Origin: Janthinobacterium sp. 344
Lineage (GTDB): Bacteria; Pseudomonadota; Gammaproteobacteria; Burkholderiales; Burkholderiaceae_D
Assembly: GCF_900112025.1 (NCBI RefSeq)
Contig: NZ_FOKL01000006.1
Span: 167,154-231,153, forward strand
Reading direction: 5' to 3'
Length of the DNA stretch: 64,000 bases
Positions 59,732 to 64,000 of the stretch are shown here, piece after piece. Within the stretch, counting starts at the first letter, position 1; every line of letters begins with the position of its first letter. The notes under the pieces are model-generated. The model did no database searches and had not been told where the DNA came from. It saw only the letters and a list, made by a program, of their open reading frames with translations. The position numbers were made by a program, and so were the translations under genes.

Positions 59732-60685
59732 TTACAGCTTCAGGCGCGCGCGCGCCGCCTCGTATTCGGCCTTCAGGCGCGCCACCATCTCTGCCACGCT
59801 CGGCACGTCGTCCATCAAGCCCACGCCCTGGCCCGCGCCCCAGATATCGCGCCAGGCCTTGGCGCTGCCCGAGCCGAAGTTCATCGAACTCTTGTCCGCT
59901 TCGGGCAAGGCTTCCGGATCGAGTCCGGCCGCTTCGATCGATTTTTTCAGGTAATTGCCGTGCACGCCCGTAAACAGGTTGGTGTAGACGATGTCCGCCG
60001 CGCTGGAATCGACGATGGCGTCGCGGTAGCCGTCGCTGACATTCGATTCCTTGGTCGCCAGCCAGCGCGAGCCGATGTAGGCGAAATCGGCGCCCATGGC
60101 TTGCGCGGCCAGCACGGCGTCGCCCGTGGCGATGGAGCCGGACAGCGCCAGCGGGCCGTCGAAGAACTTGCGCACCTCGCCCACCAGCGCGAATGGCGAC
60201 AGGGTGCCCGCATGGCCGCCGGCGCCCGTGGCCACCAGGATCAGGCCATCGACGCCCGCTTCCAGCGCCTTTTTCGCGTGGCGGATCGAGATCACGTCAT
60301 GCAGCACGATGCCGCCATAGCTGTGGATGGCGTCGAGCATTTCCTTGGGCGGCGCGCGTAGCGAGGAAATGATGATGGGAATCTGGTGTTTCACGCACAC
60401 GGCCACGTCGTGCGCCAGGCGGTCGTTCGACTGGTGCACGATCTGGTTGACGGCGATCGGTCCCACTTTTTTATCGGGATTGGCGGCCTGGAAGGCGGCC
60501 AGTTCAGCCTGCAGTTCGGTGAGCCAGGTATCGAGCAATTCAGCGGGACGCGCGTTCAAGGCGGGGAAGGAACCGACGATGCCGGCCTTGCACTGCGCCG
60601 CGACGAGGGCCGGGCCGCTGGCGATGAACATCGGCGACGCGATAACGGGTAAGGAAAGGTTTTGCAACGCTACAGGCAATGCCAT
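59732..60685 (-). CDS. Nitronate monooxygenase
   Basis: FMN-dependent TIM-barrel enzyme that oxidises toxic nitronates, 317 residues. Family motifs are SPMFIASGPALVAAQCKAG, GATGAGGHAGT-type segment (VATGAGGHAGTLSPF) and GADFAYIGSRW. The start at 60685 is the family start. Convergent with hpt. Confidence 0.93.
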   Translation of the reverse strand: MALPVALQNLSLPVIASPMFIASGPALVAAQCKAGIVGSFPALNARPAELLDTWLTELQAELAAFQAANPDKKVGPIAVNQIVHQSNDRLAHDVAVCVKHQIPIIISSLRAPPKEMLDAIHSYGGIVLHDVISIRHAKKALEAGVDGLILVATGAGGHAGTLSPFALVGEVRKFFDGPLALSGSIATGDAVLAAQAMGADFAYIGSRWLATKESNVSDGYRDAIVDSSAADIVYTNLFTGVHGNYLKKSIEAAGLDPEALPEADKSSMNFGSGSAKAWRDIWGAGQGVGLMDDVPSVAEMVARLKAEYEAARARLKL

Positions 60686-60785
60686 GGCGGACTCGCTGAA
60701 AAGTTGATCGGACGTGAGAAACACACTGAACGTTGATTATAGTGCAGAAAAAGTACGATCGTGCTGAATTTAATCGGGCGCCCCG

Positions 60786-61709
60786 TCAACCTTCGTTGAG
60801 CAAGTACTCACCCTCGACACGCGCCGCTGCGGCCCTCACCAGCTGGGAAATGGCCCACTCGGCCAGCGCCTGCACTTCCTGGCGCAGGAAGCGCCGGTTG
60901 GCCTCCTCGAAGACGGGCATGCCGCGCAGCAGGGCGGCCACCTCGGCGATGGCGATGCGCTGGCGTTCCAGCAGCAGGAACTTCAGCAGCACTTTCACGG
61001 CGTTCTGCGCATTGCGCACGGGGTCCGAGGCCAGGTAGTCGAGGCGGGACCAGGCGCGCTGCAGGGCGCCGGCGGCATCCTGGAACGGCCGCCCGTGGCC
61101 GGGAATGACGACGCGCACGTCCAGGCTGGCGATCAGGTCCAGCGTGGCGCGCGCCTCGGGAAAGCCGGAACCGCCATCGAGTTCGGGGAAGATCACGCCA
61201 AAGCCGTTTTCCCACAGCGCGTCGGCGGAGATCAGGATGCCCTCGCCGGCACAATAAAAGATCAGCGAATGGGGGTCGTGACCGGGCGCGCCCAGCGCCT
61301 GCCAGGCCAGGTCGCCCAAGGTCAGCATGTCGCCGGGCGAGACGGTGGCGTCAAAGCCGAAGCGCGGACATTGCTGGCCCGTGGCCTGGAAGCTGAGGGC
61401 GCCGGTATCCCAGGCGCGCACCTTCTCCGCCTCCGTCACGGGGATGGCCGTGCGGCAGCCGTATTCGGCTTGCAGCAGGGCGTTGCCGCCGCAGTGGTCG
61501 GAATGCAGATGGGTGTTGAACAGGCGGTCCAGCGGCCGGCCGGCCAGGCTGTGGCGCAGCAGCGCCAGGGTTTGCGGCGCGTGCGTGACGTAGCCGCTGT
61601 CGATCAGGGCCGTGTCGTCCCGGCCCTGGAACAGGATGTTATTCGACGACAGCCAGCCACGTTCGAATACTTGTACCGCATCGGGGAACAGCGCTGGCGA
61701 TCGCGGCAT
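60786..61709 (-). CDS. MBL-fold metallo-hydrolase
   Basis: Binuclear zinc hydrolase of 307 residues. The metal motif is THLHSDHCGG; other ligands are in GAPGHDPHS, ISADALW and PGHGRPF. A C-terminal helical domain follows. Substrate unknown. The DUF1289 gene lies 8 nt upstream on the same strand, so the two form an operon. Confidence 0.92.
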   Translation of the reverse strand: MPRSPALFPDAVQVFERGWLSSNNILFQGRDDTALIDSGYVTHAPQTLALLRHSLAGRPLDRLFNTHLHSDHCGGNALLQAEYGCRTAIPVTEAEKVRAWDTGALSFQATGQQCPRFGFDATVSPGDMLTLGDLAWQALGAPGHDPHSLIFYCAGEGILISADALWENGFGVIFPELDGGSGFPEARATLDLIASLDVRVVIPGHGRPFQDAAGALQRAWSRLDYLASDPVRNAQNAVKVLLKFLLLERQRIAIAEVAALLRGMPVFEEANRRFLRQEVQALAEWAISQLVRAAAARVEGEYLLNEG

Positions 61710-61717
61710 GGGCTTCC

Positions 61718-61945
61718 TCAGTAATCGGGTTCGAAATCGAGCAGCGATTCCCGCCCCGGCAACTCGGCCCACACGGCGCGCTTGAAGTCGTCGTCGGCCT
61801 TGCTCCAGGCGATGATCTCGTCGAGCGTGCGCAGGCAGCCTTCGCACAAGCCGCTGTTGCGGTTCATCTTGCACAGGCTGACGCACGGCGACGGCACCGG
61901 TGACGGCAAGGGGAGGGGAACGGCTGGCGGAGTATCGACCATCAT
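61718..61945 (-). CDS. DUF1289 domain protein
   Basis: Small protein of about 75 residues with the four-Cys DUF1289 pattern PSPCVSLCKMN...GLCEGCLRT, probably a metal or Fe-S site. The N-terminus is a Pro-rich stretch. Start is 61945 or 61942. It is co-transcribed with the MBL-fold hydrolase. Confidence 0.85.
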   Translation of the reverse strand: MMVDTPPAVPLPLPSPVPSPCVSLCKMNRNSGLCEGCLRTLDEIIAWSKADDDFKRAVWAELPGRESLLDFEPDY

Positions 61946-62145
61946 GGAGCGGCATCGGTGAATGTACAAGCTGCATTATGCCGCGAATCGACGCCGGCGA
62001 GGCGGCGGCATCGCCGTGCAATGTTTCCAGTGCTATATTTTTTAGCGAAAAACATGCTCAAAAAATCATCTGTCGCACAGTTATTTTATGCCGCCTTGTC
62101 ACTCTGCGGGCACGCGTCCTACAGCCTTGTCAGGCCAATTCCTGC

Positions 62146-62173
62146 TTGACTTGATGTGTTTCAGAACTATACT
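62146..62173 (+). promoter_or_regulatory. Sigma-70 promoter of the CopG-like gene
   Basis: TTGACT, 16-nt spacer, TATACT: close to consensus, 50 nt before the ATG at 62224. Confidence 0.7.
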
Positions 62174-62187
62174 ACCATCCATGCAGA

Positions 62188-62203
62188 TGGCAATTGGATG
62201 CCA
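62188..62203. promoter_or_regulatory. Possible operator TGGCA-N6-TGCCA
   Basis: Inverted repeat TGGCA/TGCCA just downstream of the -10, within the early transcript of the CopG-like gene; CATCCA/TGGATG repeats overlap it. Suits autorepression by a ribbon-helix-helix protein. Confidence 0.4.
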
Positions 62204-62223
62204 CAGGGAGTTTTTGGAGACAT

Positions 62224-62637
62224 ATGGCCAAGCAAGATAGCAAGCCCAAAATTGGGGAATCGGAAAAAATCACGATCAATCTGGGCTTGATCGACCTGGG
62301 GCAGATCGATCTGCTGGTCCAGGAAGGATTTTATTCGAACCGCACGGATCTGATCCGTACGGCGATACGCAACCAGCTGGGTACCCACGCCGACGTGGTG
62401 AAACAGACCGTCGCCCGGAAAAGCCTGGTATTGGGCATGCAGCATTATTCGCGCGCCGACCTGGAAGCGATCCAGGCAGCCGGCCAGCGCCTGCAGATCC
62501 AGGTGCTGGGACTGGCCAGCATCGCCAGCGACGTCTCCGTGGAACTGGCACTGGCCACCATCGAGTCAATTTTCGTATTAGGTGCCCTGCACGCCAGCAC
62601 CGTCGTCAAGACGGCGCTCGCAGGGCGAATTCACTAG
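62224..62637 (+). CDS. CopG/ribbon-helix-helix transcriptional regulator
   Basis: Protein of 137 residues. Residues about 16-50 are a ribbon-helix-helix (KITINLGLIDLGQIDLLVQ...YSNRTDLIRTAIRNQL). The C-terminal part is a helical dimer or sensor region. It is followed after 54 nt by the PHB-depolymerase-type esterase, so it may link PHB turnover to regulation. GGAG precedes the ATG. Confidence 0.88.
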   Translation: MAKQDSKPKIGESEKITINLGLIDLGQIDLLVQEGFYSNRTDLIRTAIRNQLGTHADVVKQTVARKSLVLGMQHYSRADLEAIQAAGQRLQIQVLGLASIASDVSVELALATIESIFVLGALHASTVVKTALAGRIH

Positions 62638-62691
62638 CGCACCGGTTTGCGGCGATGACCCGGCCGATGCGCGGCACCGTTAAGGATCGTC

Positions 62692-63975
62692 ATGAAACTA
62701 GCTCAAGACATGTTGGCGCAGATGCGCGCCGCAACCCGCAATCTGATGGGCAGCGGTCCCGCCGCCGCCACCGAAGCCATCCAGCAGGCGCTGTCCGCCG
62801 CCGGCCTGACGCCGCAGACAGCGGCCACGCAGCAGCAGCAGCAGCAGCCGATGCGCGACATTAATCCCCCGCCGGCGCCGCCGTCCGCTGGCGCACAGGC
62901 CCGCGCCGCACAGCCGCCGCCCGCAGCCGCACAGGAAGCGCCAGCCGCACCCTCGACGCCCGCGCAGGCGGCGCAGGAATTCGCGCAGGATTTCATGGCG
63001 CGCCTGGGCGTGCCCGCCGGCCTGGGGCAGCACAGCTTCGACATGCCCAGTTTCGAGATGCCGAATTTTCATCCGCCCGGCTTCAATACGCCAGCCACCA
63101 CGCCGGCCGAGGTGCCGGCCGGTGCGCAATTCATCGACGGCGTGTACCGCAACCATGCGGGCACGCGCGCCTATAAACTGTATATCCCCAGCAGCTACCA
63201 TGGCCAGGCCATGCCGCTGATCGTCATGCTGCACGGCTGCACGCAGAACCCCGACGATTTCGCCGCCGGCACGCAGATGAACGCGCTGGCCGAGGAGAAG
63301 GAATGCTTTGTCGTCTACCCGGCGCAGACGCAGGGCGCCAACAGTTCGCGCTGCTGGAACTGGTTCAATGCGCTCGACCAGCAGCGCGACCAGGGCGAGC
63401 CATCGCTGATCGCCGGCATCGCCCAGCAAGTCATCGATGAGTACCCGGTGAATGAACGCGAAGTGTTTGTCGCCGGCCTGTCGGCGGGCGGCGCCATGGC
63501 CGTCATCGTCGGCACCCTGTATCCGGAACTGTTTGCCGCCGTGGGCGTGCATTCGGGCTTGCCCTTCGCCTCGGCGCAGGACTTGCCGTCGGCGCTGGCC
63601 GCCATGAAGGGCGGCGCCATGCCCAATCCGAAACGCCAGGCGCCAGCGGGCGGCGTGCCCATCATCGTCTTCCACGGCGACCGCGACAACACCGTCAACC
63701 TGCGCAACGGCGATGAGCTGATCGCCCAGGGCGTGCGCAGCCAGGCGGGCGGCAAGGCCGCCAAGGCCGCGTCCATCGATGGCAGCGTGCCGAATGGCCA
63801 CCGCTACACGCGCACCACGCACAGCCAGGCCGACGGTTCGCCGCTGGGAGAATACTGGGTCATCCACGGCGCCGGCCATGCGTGGTCGGGCGGCAGCAAC
63901 AACGGCAGCTATACGGACGGCAAAGGGCCGGACGCCAGCCGCGAGATGCTGCGCTTCTTCAAGACCGTCAGCTGA
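62692..63975 (+). CDS. PHB depolymerase family esterase
   Basis: Alpha/beta hydrolase of the Esterase_phd (LpqC) family, 427 residues. The N-terminal 140 residues are low-complexity, rich in Ala, Pro and Gln (a CAG repeat encodes consecutive Gln). The catalytic domain follows: VMLHGCTQNPDDF, the lipase box GLSAGGAMA with Ser264, FHGDRDNTV (Asp) and HGAGHAWSGG (His). The N-terminus does not look like a signal peptide, so the enzyme may act on intracellular PHB or another polyester. Confidence 0.9.
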   Translation: MKLAQDMLAQMRAATRNLMGSGPAAATEAIQQALSAAGLTPQTAATQQQQQQPMRDINPPPAPPSAGAQARAAQPPPAAAQEAPAAPSTPAQAAQEFAQDFMARLGVPAGLGQHSFDMPSFEMPNFHPPGFNTPATTPAEVPAGAQFIDGVYRNHAGTRAYKLYIPSSYHGQAMPLIVMLHGCTQNPDDFAAGTQMNALAEEKECFVVYPAQTQGANSSRCWNWFNALDQQRDQGEPSLIAGIAQQVIDEYPVNEREVFVAGLSAGGAMAVIVGTLYPELFAAVGVHSGLPFASAQDLPSALAAMKGGAMPNPKRQAPAGGVPIIVFHGDRDNTVNLRNGDELIAQGVRSQAGGKAAKAASIDGSVPNGHRYTRTTHSQADGSPLGEYWVIHGAGHAWSGGSNNGSYTDGKGPDASREMLRFFKTVS

Positions 63976-64000
63976 CCACTTTTTTCGCTTGCGGCTCGCT

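Overview
The window is high-GC, gene-dense chromosomal DNA from a betaproteobacterium of the Burkholderiales. It most resembles the Oxalobacteraceae (Janthinobacterium, Massilia or Duganella type). The evidence is the codon and protein style, the polyhydroxybutyrate genes (phaP, phaA, phaB and a depolymerase with a ribbon-helix-helix regulator), the minCDE and hemA-prfA-prmC blocks, and short GGGGTCnGACCC palindromes scattered between genes. Nearly every gene is an intact chromosomal gene. I see no transposase, phage, integrase, CRISPR array, tRNA or rRNA.

Left part (0-17 kb): a Spy/CpxP-like periplasmic protein with a CpxR-type box and an intrinsic terminator inside its leader; carboxy-terminal protease CtpA; a KAS III-type condensing enzyme; a YbaL-type cation/proton antiporter; dienoyl-CoA reductase FadH; a secreted SRPBCC protein; two small unknowns; proline iminopeptidase; a divergent Lrp/LysE pair; a TPR protein; then the PHB genes phaP, phaA and phaB, with an Fnr-like box in front of phaP. 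metR and metE are divergent around a perfect MetR box.

Middle (19-46 kb): minCDE; an orphan OmpR-type regulator; hemA-prfA-dsbB-prmC; gshA; a deacetylase-fold hydrolase; a LytS/LytTR two-component pair; ohr; a DJ-1-like protein with a divergent LysR regulator; elaA with a PP-loop ATPase; an FKBP lipoprotein; kup; rarD; ettA; a beta-barrel protein; a molybdopterin-fold protein; and a membrane diguanylate cyclase.

Right part (45-64 kb): a DUF2520 oxidoreductase; DUF924 protein; an aminopeptidase P/small protein/MgtC operon; a Crp-type regulator divergent from a seven-gene operon with a complete LivGHMKF-type ABC importer bracketed by two acyl-CoA-ligase-family genes; a purine phosphoribosyltransferase; nitronate monooxygenase; an MBL-fold hydrolase; DUF1289 protein; and a CopG-like regulator followed by a PHB-depolymerase-type esterase.

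Most notable non-coding content: (1) three dispersed copies of a ~110-120 nt structured element whose central and terminal stems keep pairing while their sequence differs (14248, 41651, 32328); (2) a family of GGGGTC(A/G)GACCC palindromes at gene ends, one with a T-run making a terminator and one inside the ABC-transporter operon; (3) GTAAG-N5-GTAAG boxes in front of envelope genes, suggesting a CpxR-like regulon.
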